Assembly: GCF_040954645.1 (NCBI RefSeq)
Contig: NC_092803.1
Location: 64,435,484-64,499,483, forward strand
Source of the DNA: Diabrotica undecimpunctata
Taxonomy: Eukaryota; Arthropoda; Insecta; Coleoptera; Chrysomelidae
DNA: 64,000 nucleotides
Direction of reading: 5' to 3'
In this document: piece after piece, positions 1 through 12,912 of the stretch
Position numbering within the stretch: the first letter of the stretch is position 1
Layout: each line of letters begins with the position of its first letter
Program-made: the position numbers and the translations under genes
Notes under the pieces: model-generated
Database searches by the model: none
What the model was told of the DNA's origin: nothing
Seen by the model: the letters and a program-made list of their open reading frames with translations, nothing else

Positions 1-199
1 TTGTTCTTGTGTAGTGTAGTGTAATGTACAATTTTATGTTTATGACATTCTTCGATTGTTGGATAGGCCAAAATTGACGAAATGCTCCTGAAGGATGCTC
101 TAGGAAGCAAAAGTAATTGGGCCAGATTTAATTAATAAACTGTTCTCGATATCTGCCTTTTATTTGATCAAACTTTTTTTATTCGAGCATTCAACCTTA

Positions 200-1295
200 T
201 ATCAATTTTTTATTTTGTTTTAGGGCCTCTTTGATTATTGATTTTGCTATTTTGTAATATCGGACATTAAATCTGATTCCACTTTATACTGTAATTGGAG
301 GTTGCGTATTGTTATCTTGTTTTCTTGCCCTCGATCTGTGTAGCTTTATGTAGAACTCTTTGATTATTATTAATATTTCTTCTCTGTTAGTAGTTTTTCT
401 ACAACTCTGTTTCGTAGTTTGTTAATTTCTATTTTTTCCTTTTACACGTTCCTTCTCAAAACTTACATGAGCTTATTTTGCTGTTTTGCTTGTTTCAATG
501 TCCTACTTTCTAGTTTCTTATGTCTTCTCTTATTGCCTGTGTAATGATATGAGTTTTGGTAGGTTAACTTAGTTTGTCATTCTTTTTGTTTATTGATTAA
601 TATTCATTTTGAGCCTATTGTGTTTACGATTTACGTTTCAATAAATTGAGTCTTACTTTTTTGGACGATACCGTTATTTTCGCTCTAGAAAACTAACGAC
701 CATTGCCTGTACTAAACTAGTTTAACATGCTTTTTGTTTGATAAAAATAATAAATTTCGTTTCTTTCTGTTTCTATAAGGGCTTACCATGTCCATCTTAT
801 GTGGTTTTTTAAGCTTTTTATTTATTAATGATTGTGTTCCAAAATAAAAGTTAACAGTTGTTTGCCCCTACCATTTATTCCTTTGCTTCTATAATTTCCC
901 AATATTATTTCATAGAAGTCTTTCTTAATGCCCATTTTGGTGTTGAAATTGGCACCTATTGTTAAGATGTAGCCATGGTTTTTTTGATTGCATAGAATAT
1001 TTAATTGTAGAATATTTGGACTTCTTTGTTGAAATGTCCTGTAGTAGGGGCATGCACTTAAATGATCTTTAGGATATATCTTGCGCTTACTTTGATTGTT
1101 GGGAAACCGACGCCTCCGACTGTTCGTTTGTCTTCTTTGCAGAACTAGAAATGGCCTAACGAAAGTGTGATAAGACTTTACTCCTTTTTTCAACTTCACT
1201 GATACCCACAATATCCTTGTTTACTTTTAAAAGTTCTACCTGCCAGTAGGGATGGTTTATAGTGATCGTGTTTATGACATTTAAACAATGTGCTT
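200..1295 (-). pseudogene. RTE-like LINE endonuclease and linker relic
   Basis: Reading the minus strand, the region from about 1290 downward resembles the apurinic-type endonuclease of RTE-like LINEs (often annotated as craniofacial development protein 2-like). Near 1290-1160 there is a stretch ending DIVGISEV, matching the usual start of this domain (ILGISEV). Near 1000-830 there is a decayed GDFNAKVG motif, read here as GANFNTKMG, followed by a GRGKQLL segment where the family has DRGERLL. Further down (830-600) a decayed RWTW...RNEI segment fits the end of the endonuclease, and 400-200 fits the linker to the reverse transcriptase. Frames change several times and stops are frequent, so it is a dead fragment. 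The reverse transcriptase itself is not seen before the window edge. Outer limits are approximate. Confidence 0.6.
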
Positions 1296-1299
1296 GCCT

Positions 1300-2640
1300 T
1301 GTATGATGGTAAGTATTCATATTTATTTTCAAGAGTAGAGTAGAATGGTCGATTTCTGTAGAGCCCCGCGTACAGGAAACAGGCTGAGGAGGGTTTGAAA
1401 TGAGGAGATATTGTAGTTGTCTAGAAAGTGGATACCCATTTGTAACGAGTAGGTTTGTAGACAGTGAATCTATTGTGTATAACTGGATTATCTTGAGTAG
1501 ATGACCCTGCACCGGCATAATAAAGACTTAGATATTGACGTGTAAATGGGAGTGAGATCTCTCCAGTCTCCCAGTATAGGGTTTGTATTGGACTTGTGTA
1601 GTGTACTCCTAAGGAAATTCAAATGTCTGTAATTTGAATCACATTTATTGGTTTTAAGTACATTTTTTAGGAGAAGTTGTAAACGATTGGGCTGTAGTCA
1701 AGTTTGAAACGTACTAGGGTCTTGTGGATATTTAGTAATGTAGAAGGGTCGACTTATTTTTAATTCGTAAGTGATCGTAACAAAATTATCCCAGGCTATT
1801 GCTTTTACTTTGACTTATATATTGTCTTGTATATTGACTTGTATATTTAAATTGTATATTTTGTGTTAAGTTTGTTAGACATGCATTTGAGTATGTTGCC
1901 TCCAATTTTCCATTCGCTAAGCGTTTTTAAAATTAAATATTTTCTTACTAAATAGTAGGGTTTGCTAATGTCGAAAAATATTCCGATACAGTGTCTACAG
2001 TAAAACGATGTTTTTAAAACCCATTCTGCTATGATATAATTAATTTTTTTATTATTTATTATTTTCTTTAGCATTTTGCCTATACTATAAAGTGACAGAT
2101 GTTCGCTTATAAATTTGGCCTATATTATAATTTTGGCTTATATGTCTTGGGATCTGATTTTGATTTTTGTGTTTAGGAATAGGGATTATTATTGAATTAC
2201 TTTAGGATTTTGGAAATACGTTTTTCGAAAAGATTAGGTCGTAGATGCTAAGTAATTATTCTTTACATGGGTAGGTAAGGTTTTTTAGAAAAATAGTAGG
2301 TACAGTATCTGGTCCAAATTATTCAGATCCTTATTCAACCATTGATAGTGGAAAGTTTATTTCTATCTTATTTTTATCTTCATAATCTATATATTTTTCT
2401 TCATTTCTTTTGTTTTTTCTTTAAGAAATTTGATAAATAGTTTACGTCTCTTGAGTTTTTTTTTCATAAACCAATTATATTGGATATTTCCTTTTGAGGT
2501 TTATATATTATATTATTTTACTTTAACAGATTTATCGGCTTATGTGATTTTGTACAGATATTATTTTTACTTGTTTTTATAAAATTGTAATTGGAGTAGA
2601 ACTGTCAATTGTTAAAACGTATATTATCCAAGATTCGCGC
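1300..2640 (-). pseudogene. Jockey-like LINE reverse transcriptase relic
   Basis: On the minus strand 2074-1847 encodes FDISKPYYLVRKYLILKTL followed by SEWKIGGNILK. This is the Jockey-type reverse transcriptase block usually seen as FDISKAYDTVW...LILKKLKEWNIGGNML. The first catalytic aspartate (in FDISK) is kept, but the YD of KAYD is now YY. Pieces upstream (2340-2280) recall the APGPDNIPY region, and pieces downstream (1740-1520) recall the SPIQSLY/LHLRR thumb region. Stops and frame changes are scattered throughout. It lies head to tail with the RTE-like relic at lower coordinates, so two unrelated LINE fragments adjoin near 1300. The boundary is a judgement by eye. Confidence 0.55.
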
Positions 2641-2744
2641 TTTGCTTTTTGGTAGTGAATCTGGCTCTTAATCGTTTGAATTCTAAAGCGTTTTGTTAAT
2701 TTTTGTGTCGTTAGAGTTTATTAAACGCTTTTTTAGATTGCTGT

Positions 2745-2940
2745 ACTGCTTGTTTGCTGTAGATCCAAGGAAAGAGAAGCATAGGGAGGCGTAGAATGTC
2801 ATGGCAGCGCAACCTGAGAGAGTGGTACGGATGTACATCAAATGAACTTTTCAGAGCAGCCGTCTCAAAAGTTCGAATAGCTATGATGATTGCCGACCTC
2901 CGCCGCGGAGATGGCACTTGAAGAAGAAGACTGCTTGTTT
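2745..2940 (+). mobile_element. 5'-truncated LINE end with 11-bp target duplication
   Basis: A 174-bp LINE tail (2756-2929) encodes the last residues of a LINE ORF2: RRMSWQRNLREWYG, then LFRAAVSKVRIAMMIADLR and a stop near 2921. It ends in GAAGAAGA. The 11-bp sequence ACTGCTTGTTT occurs immediately before it (2745-2755) and immediately after the tail (2930-2940), which is the expected target-site duplication of target-primed reverse transcription. The element is severely 5'-truncated. The RAA(V)xKVRIAMMIA ending is a common C-terminus of insect endonuclease/reverse-transcriptase LINEs. Confidence 0.75.
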
Positions 2941-3530
2941 ACATTCATGGTTCCACCAAGGGACTGATGTTCTTCTACTACTACTTCTTTTACCTTACTG
3001 TTTTGATTTATAACATGCAAGTTAGGCTTGATATAGTTTTTGAAATTTTGTCCAATCCGCATTTTTAAATTCAATTTTGCTTCATGTATAAATGTAGATG
3101 CGTCTTCGTTATGAAATATAATAGGATAGTTATCAATCCGTATGGCTCGAGTAATACATTTTATGAAAGCTATTCGTTATCGATGGTTTGTACATAGATA
3201 GGTCAATAGCAAAACCTTTACCCGTTCCTAAGTGTCGTAACCCGCCATTCACCCTTTCCTATATCGAAACAACCTAAGGGTCCGATATTTCGTTATGGTT
3301 AAGATCTTGGTTAGGCGAAAGGTATATGTTGCATTAGGAAAAGATAATTACGTCTGATACTTACTGCAATTGCCTCGATGTTTGTTCCTAATGATACTGA
3401 TATGCTATTAATATCTTTCTTTATGTTTCCCTTTTTTTTGCAGACCGTAAGTAAAAAAGGAAATATGGCACTTCATAAGAGGTCAAAGAACGGAGGTAAA
3501 AGATTTAGTAGAACCAAAACACATAGAAAA
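2941..3530. other. No recognised feature
   Basis: AT-rich sequence between two LINE fragments. Short reading frames on the minus strand (2865-3074) are shadows of the LINE end and flank. No promoter, RNA gene or repeat was recognised. Confidence 0.4.
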
Positions 3531-3539
3531 GAATACGCA

Positions 3540-4930
3540 GGTTAACTACCTAAAAAAGCGTTATGCAGAGGGAGAACAAACGACGCTAGAACCGAAAATA
3601 CCAGAAATTACCACAAATCAAGAACTTAATATAAATGTACAGGAAGTTTGGAAAATACCTGAAAACCTGAAGAACAGAAAGCATCAGGTAAAGACGGAAT
3701 ACCAAACGAATTACTGAAATATTGTGGAGCAGCAATGACAGAACAATTAACAACATTAATAAAATTATAAAACACAATAAAATACCGGCAGAATGGAGAA
3801 CGAGCCAACTAATTCTACTATTCAAAAAAGGAAAAAAAGAACAGCCAGAAAACTACAGAGGTATAAACTTACAACTAAAATTTTACAAATGCTAATTCAT
3901 CAGAGGATAAGTTTAGCGGATGAACAACAAGGTTTTCGTAGTGGAAGATCCTGTACAGATGCAATATTCGTCATAAATCAAATTACTGAGAAATAACTAT
4001 AGTATGATAGACCAGCATTTCTGTGTCTGATTGACCTAAAGAAAGCGTTTGACAGATTAATACTAAAATATGTAATCCCTCTTCTGTATAATAGAAAAGT
4101 TCCCGTAAATATTATAAAAAGTATCGAAAACATCTACCAAAACAACAAAATGAAAGTCAGAATAGATGGACTACTCTTCAATTTGATCACGGATAAAATC
4201 ATCAAAAGCGTTAACAAAGGAAGATAATACAGAATGGGAAATACAGAATGGGAAATACAGAAATAAAAATACTCTGTTACGCAGACGACGCAATATTGAT
4301 AGCCCAAGATAAAGGTAGTCTGCAAAGACTGGTCCACAGATTTACCATAAGAGCAAAAGAATTTAATACGACAATCTCATCATAGAAATAAAATACCTGG
4401 CACTGTTTAGCTATGGAGACCTGGACAAAGAAGTGAGAGATCAAATACCAAAAGCAAATAGACTGGCAGGATGCCTTAATAACACTATATGGCAAAATAG
4501 ACACATTACCATTGAGATGAAGTCAAGAATTTATAAAGCCAGTGTAAGACCAATAGTGACATATGCCTCAGAAACGAGACCCGGCACAGCCACAACGTAA
4601 AGGCTACTGGAGACTGCAGAGATGAGAGTACTGAGAAGAATTACAGGAAATACGCTAAGACATCCAAAAAGAAGTGAAGACATTAGAAGAAAATATAGCG
4701 CACAGTGTATAATTGAATAAACACAAAATAGAAAAAAAGAATGGAATAACCACATAAGTAGAATGAAGGAGACCCGTGTCGTCAAAATAGCAAGAGATCA
4801 ATCACCAATCGGCAGAAGAAATATCGTACGACAGCGCAAAAGATGGAGTGACAATTTTCCATAAAGGTATTAATCCGCCAATGAAGAAGCAGAATTGGTT
4901 ATAAAGAAGAAAAAGAAGAAAAAAAGAATG
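3540..4930 (+). pseudogene. LINE reverse transcriptase relic, plus strand
   Basis: Conserved reverse transcriptase blocks can be followed across frames. KASGKDGIPNELLK lies near 3690, a LFKKGKKEQPENYRGI-like block near 3830, DEQQGFRSGRSCTDAIF near 3920-3970, LIDLKKAFDR near 4030-4060, and the catalytic CYADDAILIAQD box near 4275-4310. The C-terminal region (4400-4880) is recognisable but full of stops. The order and spacing fit an endonuclease-bearing non-LTR element without its 5' part. The sequence ends in a purine-rich AAGAAGAAAAAGAAG tail (about 4900-4925), in line with the GAA-type tails of other LINEs in this window. Multiple frameshifts and stops make it inactive. Confidence 0.75.
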
Positions 4931-4934
4931 TCAT

Positions 4935-5380
4935 AAACGAATCCTAATGCACGTTAAGTTTTCCACAATGTATCCCTTTTAATGTTTGGCAAAGATTCGT
5001 CTTCATTAATGTCTGCTAAAAGTTAAATGTCTATCACTACTCTTCAGTCAGTGTTTTGAGATTAGTATTTTTAAAATTTCTAAATGGGTGTAATACCCAT
5101 TTAGATTCCTTTACATTAGCCCTTTTGGTCACGCTTTTTTTTAGTGTAATGAAATATATTTTGTTAATAATTCCAAATTATTCCCAGTTATGGTACTCTT
5201 TTGTAAGGTAATGTCTTTTGGTAGGAATATTAGCATTTTTTTAAGAAAATATGGCCCGTTTTTGATGTTGTCAATAATTGACAAAATTGTGACTAACTGT
5301 AATATTTACTTAAACAAAGTTAAAATTCTTGTGTCGTCAATAGTGACTGAAAGGGACTAGTGAATGTTGATATTATATGT
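4935..5380. other. No recognised feature
   Basis: AT-rich sequence. It may be the decayed continuation of the ORF1 relic next to it, but I could not align any ORF2 motif. Confidence 0.3.
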
Positions 5381-5384
5381 ATGT

Positions 5385-5735
5385 ATTATATGTATGCCTC
5401 CGTAGGAGTGTTGCTGTTTGCCTCAATATGAAAGTTTGGATCCATTTGTCGAATAATTCTATTTCTTATTGGGGTGCATTTTCTTTAAATTTTTCGTTAA
5501 TTTAGTTAGGGGTACATTTTTGTCAGTAGATCTGTGACTGTAAAAATTTCATTGGTATATATCCTTGAAATGTGTAATCCTTAGTGGGTCTAAAGATCCT
5601 GTACAGTTTTCGGTGAAATATATTAGTTCTTCATAGTTTAAAATATAATAGGAATTTCGGTCGCTAAATAATTCTTCTGTTAGTTTCAGCATTTCTTCTA
5701 GTGTCGTCATTTTTGATTTTTTGTCTTGGTTTAAT
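5385..5735 (-). pseudogene. Jockey-type ORF1 C-terminal fragment
   Basis: Minus-strand translation of about 5710-5560 gives TLEEMLKLTEELF...ILNYEELIYFTEN..GSLDPLRI. This lines up with the C-terminal part of the ORF1 encoded at 22286-23761 (REILENFIDN, VLNYHQLSLLIDN, QGSPDTISV) and with the fragment at 21174-21500 (LFENIQGSKDIISV). It is therefore another, older copy of the same ORF1 family. In-frame stops follow. The call rests on pattern similarity between segments of this window. Confidence 0.5.
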
Positions 5736-5739
5736 TAAG

Positions 5740-8700
5740 TCTTTCTATTTTGTTTTTTGTAGTTCAAATATATATTCTGACGAAGGAGTTGGACATGGTG
5801 TAGAACGCTTAAAAATTGTGCGTTTTTGTTTGTTGATTTGTGACTTAATTTTATTTCTACAGAAAGTTGTTTTGTGCCATTTAGTCTTCTGTGGTTCTTA
5901 AGGAACTTTTTTAAGTGGTACGTTTAAATGTAACTTAAAATCCATATTTTCTAAAAAAATATATATCTAGAAGAGTAAACTTACAAATAAAGTAATATTT
6001 TCTTCCAGAAACACTTTTGAGGAACGAGATATCTCGGGAAAAGAAGTTTTAGAGTCAATTTTAGTGAATATGTGGACGGGTTTAGTTGAAAATTATTGAA
6101 TTTTGTCTTACATTTTTCCAAACAAAATAAACTAAAATAAAGCGGATAAATTTATATGCTATATCAGCAATAATTCTTATTTCTGGAAATGGACATCTGA
6201 TCATATTGCCACAGCGTATAGAGATTTTTTAAAAAGGATCTAAGAGAAAAATATACTGGACAGAATGTAAAGAATCTAGTTGATTTGCAACAACTAGTAC
6301 CTTCAGGGATATCGTTTCTCTGTATAAATTGATTAATTGGCCAGACTTATTTGTGGTTGTCTGTGTATATTTTTAACACAAAAACATACTGTATAAATCT
6401 TTAAAATGAATAAATTTATTTAAATTCATTTCCATTACCAAGCAACTCTGCGTTGTATCTTTCGAATTATATTTTTTCTTTCAAAGTTTTACTGTCGCTA
6501 TTCAGTTTCAGTTGAAGAAGTCGAGTAAAATGTTTGCGTTTGATGGTTTTTATTGTACTTTTCGATTGAAAATTCTAACACTGACATTCTAAAAGACTGT
6601 TCATATAACAGTAAAGTAAAAAGTAAACACTATTACTCAGGGGCTGATTTCTTCGACTTAGAGAGAGTATTTTCAATAAAAGTTTATTCTTGACATCTGC
6701 TGGTGCACCGAGAAAGAGAATCGAAACGATCAAGATTAAAAGTTTTTCGTGTTTAGACTATGTTTGCTACTGTTATGTAATACAACAGATTGGAGTTTGG
6801 GAGGAAGAGAAGTTTTGTTTTTGGTAAACAGTGTAAACTTTTGTTTTGTTGAATTTATGTTTAGTAAAAAAAGTTAGCAGGGTAATTTCGGGGGTGACGA
6901 ACATCGATAGAGAAACTGAGATTTGTAACGGCATCGTTCAGTCAAAACCAGCCTTTTTACAAACGATTCTCAAAAAAAGTACGGTGAAACTTGTCGGTGA
7001 AACTCTATTAAGAATTACAGTTTTCAATTTAGTTTTCAGAGATCTATAGATATCCTTTATATAGCCGTCCAATGACAGCGGGATATTATTAGAAAAATCA
7101 TTAAGAAAACTCTCTAAATACTTCAAATTTTGCCAGAAAAAATGTTTTAAGTTTTAAAAATCATGCACATTATATAGTAGTAGTAGTAGGGCTCTAGAAT
7201 TAGGTATACTTTAGAATTAATTACAAATTTAAAATTATTTAAAAAAGGAACTAAAATATAGAATTAATTAATTTTATAATAACAATTTTATGTACTTTTA
7301 TGAGAAAATAATAAATTGTGAAAAAACAGTTACTATCGAAACAGAAATACAGAAATCCTATATCTACTATATTCCACTATAAACAAACTAACCAGAAAAT
7401 TCCAGCCATGCATTTAGTAGATACAGTGCCGATTATAGTGGATAATAAATACCCTTACATGTGTAAATAGTGTATCTAAACAACCAAGTTTCATCACATA
7501 AAAACTTAACTGTGATTTTATATTAAATAATAAATATAACCAATAATTGAATACAACACAATGAATAATAATCGTGTTTCTAGTTTTTCGACAACTTTGA
7601 TAAGTCGAAGTAATTAGCCGATAGAGGACAGGGTCAACAAAATTCTATCAAATAAAAAAAATACAAATTAAAAATGTATGATTTAAAAAATATTAGCATA
7701 CCTACTACATCATGAATATCCACATATTGCAATGTAGTAAGCAACTTTAATTTTTATTTAAAGCAACCAGCCATTATCCTGTCAGCTATCCAAGGTAATA
7801 AAATACATGAATATATAGTAACCATTGAACCTCTACTCACACTAAAAATCTTATCTTTGCATCACGAAAAGCCAATAATTAAGTTTTTGTTTACTTCAGT
7901 AAACCTAACAGAATAAATATCTTACTAAACAACCATAAACCGTAGTCATCCAAGGGAATGAGATAGAAATTAGAAGACTTATTATGGGAGCAAGGAGACC
8001 AGTTATAGAAATACAAGAAGATGACTTTAAACAACTGGAACTATTTTCAGTATCCAAACGTTTTTAAAAGCTGACATATCAAATTGCAAGTATAGCCCTG
8101 TTTTAAGCTTTAGGCTGAATATATTTGTGAATGAATATACATTTCAATTTTAAATTAATTTCATATGTTATAACTTTAATTCTTTCAGCCGGAAGATTTT
8201 TAATCCCTTTCCTCAATTTTATGAACTCACTTATATTAACCTTTTTTACCATACGAACAGTATTAAACAATTTCATTTAAATACGAAGTCTTACATTAGC
8301 TACAAATATATACTATTCAATTTTACCTTGTCCTAGATGTGAGCAACATAAAAGGACAATTCCATATATTTAAGCTAATTTGTCACAAATTACACTTTTT
8401 AGACCACACTCCATACGACAAAGAGTAATATAAGCTGCCTAATGCATACGTCATTCTCTTAAACATGACCTTTAACAACATCAGTAATTTTACATCTTTT
8501 ATATCCAATATTAAATAATTAAATTTTTTTAAATCCCAACACCTGGATTGCTGTTATCATTTTAACATCATCAAAGTTTTGAATCTTTTGGCTGTAGTAA
8601 TGCTATGTTTAACTAAAATTGTTTCATGGTACATTGACATTTTGTTTTTGACACCGTTCATGGGTATCTTGTCAATCAGTTACCAAATAATATTAACAAC

Positions 8701-8870
8701 ATCATGTACAATCTTTGGTAACATAATATATTTTAAAGGGTTTTTACCCAAATATTTTGGTGGCTCAGGCATGGTAACCTGTAAGTATAACCATTTTGCT
8801 TTTTTAACCTTAGTCAAAATTTTAAACCACGTTTGCTTTAATTAAATGGTTTATACTTATTTTAGGTATT
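5740..8870. other. Long AT-rich stretch without recognised genes
   Basis: No coding similarity was recognised. The short open frames here (5701-5901, 6846-7049, 8579-8845) have no recognisable motif. A short TAG triplet repeat lies near 7178-7189. The region is probably decayed transposon sequence. Confidence 0.4.
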
Positions 8871-8876
8871 TTTAAC

Positions 8877-8905
8877 CTGATGATGGAACTGTTGTTCCGA
8901 AAACG
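8877..8905 (+). ncRNA. Hammerhead-ribozyme-like core
   Basis: CTGATGA (8877-8883) is followed by one extra T, then a perfect 5-bp stem GGAAC/GTTCC (8885-8889 and 8894-8898) with a TGTT loop, then GAAA (8899-8902). This is the order of the hammerhead core (CUGAUGA, stem II, GAAA). Penelope-like elements are known to carry hammerhead motifs in their termini. I could not find convincing stems I and III or a cleavage triplet, and the extra T is atypical, so activity is unlikely or unproven. Confidence 0.3.
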
Positions 8906-8989
8906 TTCGTGTTTTTAATGTAGCCCTTTTAAGGGTTTTTATAAAATATACCCATATACAAAGATTAACCTCTTTTTGAATATATTTGT

Positions 8990-10860
8990 CTCTCTCATAA
9001 TTTTCAAACCAATTCTATACTCAAACCTAATAACCTATTACAACACTTTTTACAGAATTTTCTTATCACTGGATGGTTTAAATTTTTTTCGTTGTAATAG
9101 TTCTGGCCACAAAGGTGAAAATTGCATATCAACATCAATTGATACAAAAACACTTAAAGATCCACCAAAACTGACACAAACATACAAATAGAACAACACG
9201 AATCCATGAAAGCATCTAAATCGAAATAATTCAGCAGCGATAAATGATTCGCATACAGCACGCAACATACCTTTAACAACTACAGCAAACAACAATAATA
9301 ATAAAACAATCAATCAAGCAAAAAAGCAAATTTCAACCTCTCTTGAAACCTCAGAAACTGAAACCTAAATAAAACTTTAATACCTTCATAAAAATCCGCA
9401 CCCAAAAAAAGGAAAAAGATTTAGATGTGAAGGCCAAATTGAACCGATTGAAAACATTTTAAAGACAGCATCTCCTTTACATACTATAAATTGTATTATA
9501 TAATGCAACTTTCGAGAAACCACAGGCAAAAGGTATACAGAAGATTTTAACTTATATACCTTATAGGCTTATATACCTATGGTGCAGTTAAAATTAAATG
9601 ATCAACGTATAAATATAATATCACACGAATTATAAACAAAATAAATCCAACATCTGAATCTTCCCTAACTGAAGAAAGAGACTATGATTTATCTAAATAG
9701 TCTAATTAAATTTATTCTTCAATGGAACTTGAATGTCTTTTATAGTCACATTATAAACGTTAAAATGCTAATCAATAAACTGTCACCACCAATATTGTGT
9801 CTACAAGATCCAATGTGGTCTTTCCAATAATCAAGTAAAACCAAAAAATTGTACGCCCTATACAAACAACCGAGCAGTACAGCAAATATCCAGTGTTGGA
9901 GTCAGAATTTTCATTTACTCAACCATCTAATCCAAAAAAATTCCGTTAAATACAAATCTGAAAGCTGTAGCAGTTTCGATAATATATTTTAAAATCAATA
10001 TTATGCAACGTATACTTATCACATCCTGAGGAGACTACCTATTCTACTAACTGAGAGTATATCACATTGGTATCCCCACAAACTCATAAAAATGGACAAA
10101 TCTTATTAGAAGAAAACTAGTTTTAACAAATATAGGAACGCCTACTAGATTCGATGCACATAATGCAAATTTTCACCTTAGACTTATTCATCTTTGATTT
10201 AACTTTAGCTCCATTTCTATAATAGAATACACTAGACTATCTATATGCCAGTAATAATAATTATTCAATAACGATTACTCATGACAAGGGCGAAAAAACT
10301 AAGAAATAAAATTTAAGTCAAATTAAAGTATAAGAATTATAGTTTAAAGTTAAAATTAAACTTTAATAATATTTCTGAAGCTAGTATGCTTACGTATACC
10401 AAATTTTGTTATATCAGATAATATAGACACAACACTACATCTTAACGACATACTTTTAGACGAAGCCAGGGTTTCTATAGGAATCAAAAATATCTAAGAA
10501 AAAACATCACATAAGCTACTCTTCCTTGGTGGAACACTGAAATCATACAAAATATGCTTTTAATATATATATAAGAAATACAACACTCCTAATAGCTTAA
10601 ACAATTTTAGATCTTTTAAACGAGGATCTAGATTTTTAATAAAGCAAGCAAAAAGGAGAGATTGACCATTTACGTATCGTTGATTGACTCGTCTACGGCA
10701 GTAATGAAAATATGGCAAAAAATAAGAAACACAAAAGGTTCAAAAACAATTAACCATATTGGCAACATAACTAAAAATGATCTAATAACTTTAAACAAAC
10801 AAAAAAATCTTGGAAATTCCTTAAAAATTCAGAATTTTAGAAATTCAGGATAGAAGCAAA
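8990..10860 (+). pseudogene. Jockey-like LINE relic: ORF1 zinc knuckle, endonuclease, linker
   Basis: Around 9040-9130 the plus strand encodes TFYRIFLSLDGLNFFRCNSS followed by GHKGENC. This is a CCHC knuckle of the ORF1 family seen at 12913 and 22286, with the first cysteine changed to phenylalanine. A decayed ORF1 tail follows (9200-9400). From about 9718 an IQWN-like endonuclease start is visible, with an LSPPILCLQ stretch near 9780-9810. From 10510 to 10857 the linker to the reverse transcriptase can be read: WWN, NNFRSFKR, FLIKQAKR, then STAVMKIWQKIRNTKGSKT. The last part (10662-10853) is still open. Many stops break the rest. The element is cut off before its reverse transcriptase, where a gypsy relic begins. 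Confidence 0.65.
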
Positions 10861-10869
10861 TTTCATTTC

Positions 10870-11530
10870 AACCCTCGGTTTAACACAAGGTTATTACCAT
10901 ATACTTCTGGAAAAGACAATCCGCCCACTGACAGCATTCAACGTACCGAAAAACGACCACTTTTAATTTAGACCTTTTCCATTTGGCTTGAATTCTGCCT
11001 AAGCAACTTTCTAATGCCTACTGGATACAGTAATATCTTCCAAAATAGTGTTCGGATTCGCCTACTACTTAGACTACGCCTATTCTTACCTGAAGTCCTT
11101 CGACGACTGAGAGAGGCTAGAGTACAGCTAAACTTTCAAAAAGTTAAATTTTTCTAGCCAAAACTCAGGTACTGGGGCATAAATTGTCTGAACAGAAGAA
11201 ATAAAAACCGATCCATAGAAAACCAGCATTATAAACGAACTCGCAGCATCTAAAAATTGACGTCAGCTCTGCCGTTTTGGAATTTTGGTTAAATCGCTTT
11301 TAAGGAACTTAAATCAAAACTTACATCGGCCCCAGTGTTAGTATTCCTCGATTTTGGAAAAACATTTCACCAGCAAATAGTTGCATCAAACTGTTGTCCT
11401 AAGGTTGCGTTAAAACAGAAGTATGACGGTCAAGATAAATTGATGTTTGAGAGTCAAACTCTCACATCGCTTGAGACAAGATACTTCACAACAAAAAATA
11501 GTGTCTCTTCATCGTATATAGAATAAAAAA
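10870..11530 (+). pseudogene. Gypsy-type reverse transcriptase/RNase H relic
   Basis: Conserved gypsy pol blocks can be read with stops. They include LTQGYYHILLEKTIRPLTAF near 10880-10940, FRPFPFGLNSA near 10975-11000, and YLDYAYSYLKSFDD near 11070-11110, where the catalytic YLDD has become YLDY. FGILVKSLL, a form of FLGLVGYYRRF, follows near 11275. The open stretch 11335-11526 corresponds to the RNase H start (VLVFLDFGKTFHQQIVAS) and to a later block ending ETRYFTT. Motif order matches Ty3/gypsy pol. It is an old fragment unrelated in age to the intact gypsy element at 14-21 kb. No LTR was found. Confidence 0.7.
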
Positions 11531-11539
11531 AATGAGTAT

Positions 11540-12330
11540 AATGTTGTACTGTTGAGTCTATGGTTCTTTATCCGTGCGTCATTATTAACTAGTAAAAATA
11601 AAACACATATTTTTTATCTAACCCTATTGTCTTTCACGCATAAAACAAAAAACAACCAGTTACCGCCTGTTAATATGTAAAGACACTGTTACTGTTACTT
11701 TTTTAAACTCTCAGTATATGGAAAAGAGATTGGTACAAAGAAGGCGCTTGAAAAAGTTTTCAGAATTTAAGTACATTTTGTAACGTTTCTGGTTTGTTTA
11801 TTTCTGGTTTGGCTGTCAGTTTGTTAGATTTTTTGCTGTTTTTTGTCTGTCTTGTTTTGCATTAAGAACTTATTTATATTACAAAAACAGTTGTTTTGAC
11901 AACTAATTTTATATCGGAGTTATGGAATTTTATAGTAGGTGTATTGTATTTTGCCAATAATTTTCATACAAAGTTAACCTCATTCACACAGTTAAGGAAT
12001 TGTTTTATTTAAGTTTCCGTAAAAGTGAAATAACAAAAAGTAAATATTTTATTTGATTTTTTCAGATGATGGAAAAATTCTTACCTCACGAGCACAAGAA
12101 CTCGTTTTAAATTAAATCGAGTACTTAGAGTAAAATAGAATCAAGGAATAGAATAGAAATAAAAAGTATAATTGTAAATATGCACTATTATTAAGCTTTA
12201 TTAATGACAAAAATATATATTATAAATATTATTTATTTGCCAACTTTATAACATAACAAAATATTTATAATTATTAATTTTTTATTTTTGTTTCTTTTAA
12301 ATTTTAATTAAAGATATTGATAATAATATC
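11540..12330. other. No recognised feature
   Basis: AT-rich sequence upstream of the IS630-like relic. It may include that element's 5' part, but no terminal repeat was identified. Confidence 0.3.
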
Positions 12331-12334
12331 TTAA

Positions 12335-12540
12335 TTTTAGAGGGTAGCTGCTGCACTTAAATTGACGATCAAAAGAGTTTATAATATATGAAAAAAAAAA
12401 AGAGAAAAATCCTGTTTTATTTTCTTCGGAAAAAAGAAGACCTCGTTTAAAAACGAAAATACTGATTTATCTGAGGACAATAAAAGATTCGAAATAAAAT
12501 ATATAATATGTACCAGGATAGTAAGTAAACCAAGTTTCTG
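12335..12540 (+). pseudogene. IS630/Tc1-like transposase relic, N-terminal part
   Basis: Plus-strand translation from about 12340 gives VAAALKLTIKRVYNI, then a KKRRPR-type block. This resembles the helix-turn-helix and KRRPRKKT linker of insect DDE_3-type (IS630/Tc1-related) transposases. A likely splice acceptor (TTAATTTTAG, ending 12340) precedes it. The reading is interrupted at the target-site duplication AAACCAAGTTTCTG (12527-12540) by the ORF1-only LINE, and the rest of the gene resumes after 21697. The similarity is judged by eye and frames shift. Confidence 0.45.
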
Positions 12541-12912
12541 CATTTCAAAGTTTCTCTTAAAAATTTAAATATTTAAACGATTATTTCTTCAGTTCTGAAC
12601 ATGTAAATAGTGAATTACATTAAAATCAAAATCATGTTCGAGTCTAATCTAAAATATCTCGCAAAGAAGTTAATTTTATAGTGGTTTAATAACTTAAGAA
12701 AAGTAATTAAGTATAAAAGTGAAAGTGATTTGTATACTGAATATTGGAATCGTGAGTAGATAAAATATACTTTTTTCATCTATTTGGATTTATATATTTA
12801 AGTAAACAACTGCAATCAGTTATAAGTATTATCCAATTTACATGAACTGGTATCACAACGAAAGCTGTAAAACAGCACCGGTTTTAGTCGTATTTTAAAA
12901 TCCATTTAAAAG

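Noticed and set aside
9050..9313. 87-codon minus-strand open frame
   Set aside because: Antisense to the zinc-knuckle ORF1 fragment, which explains its openness.
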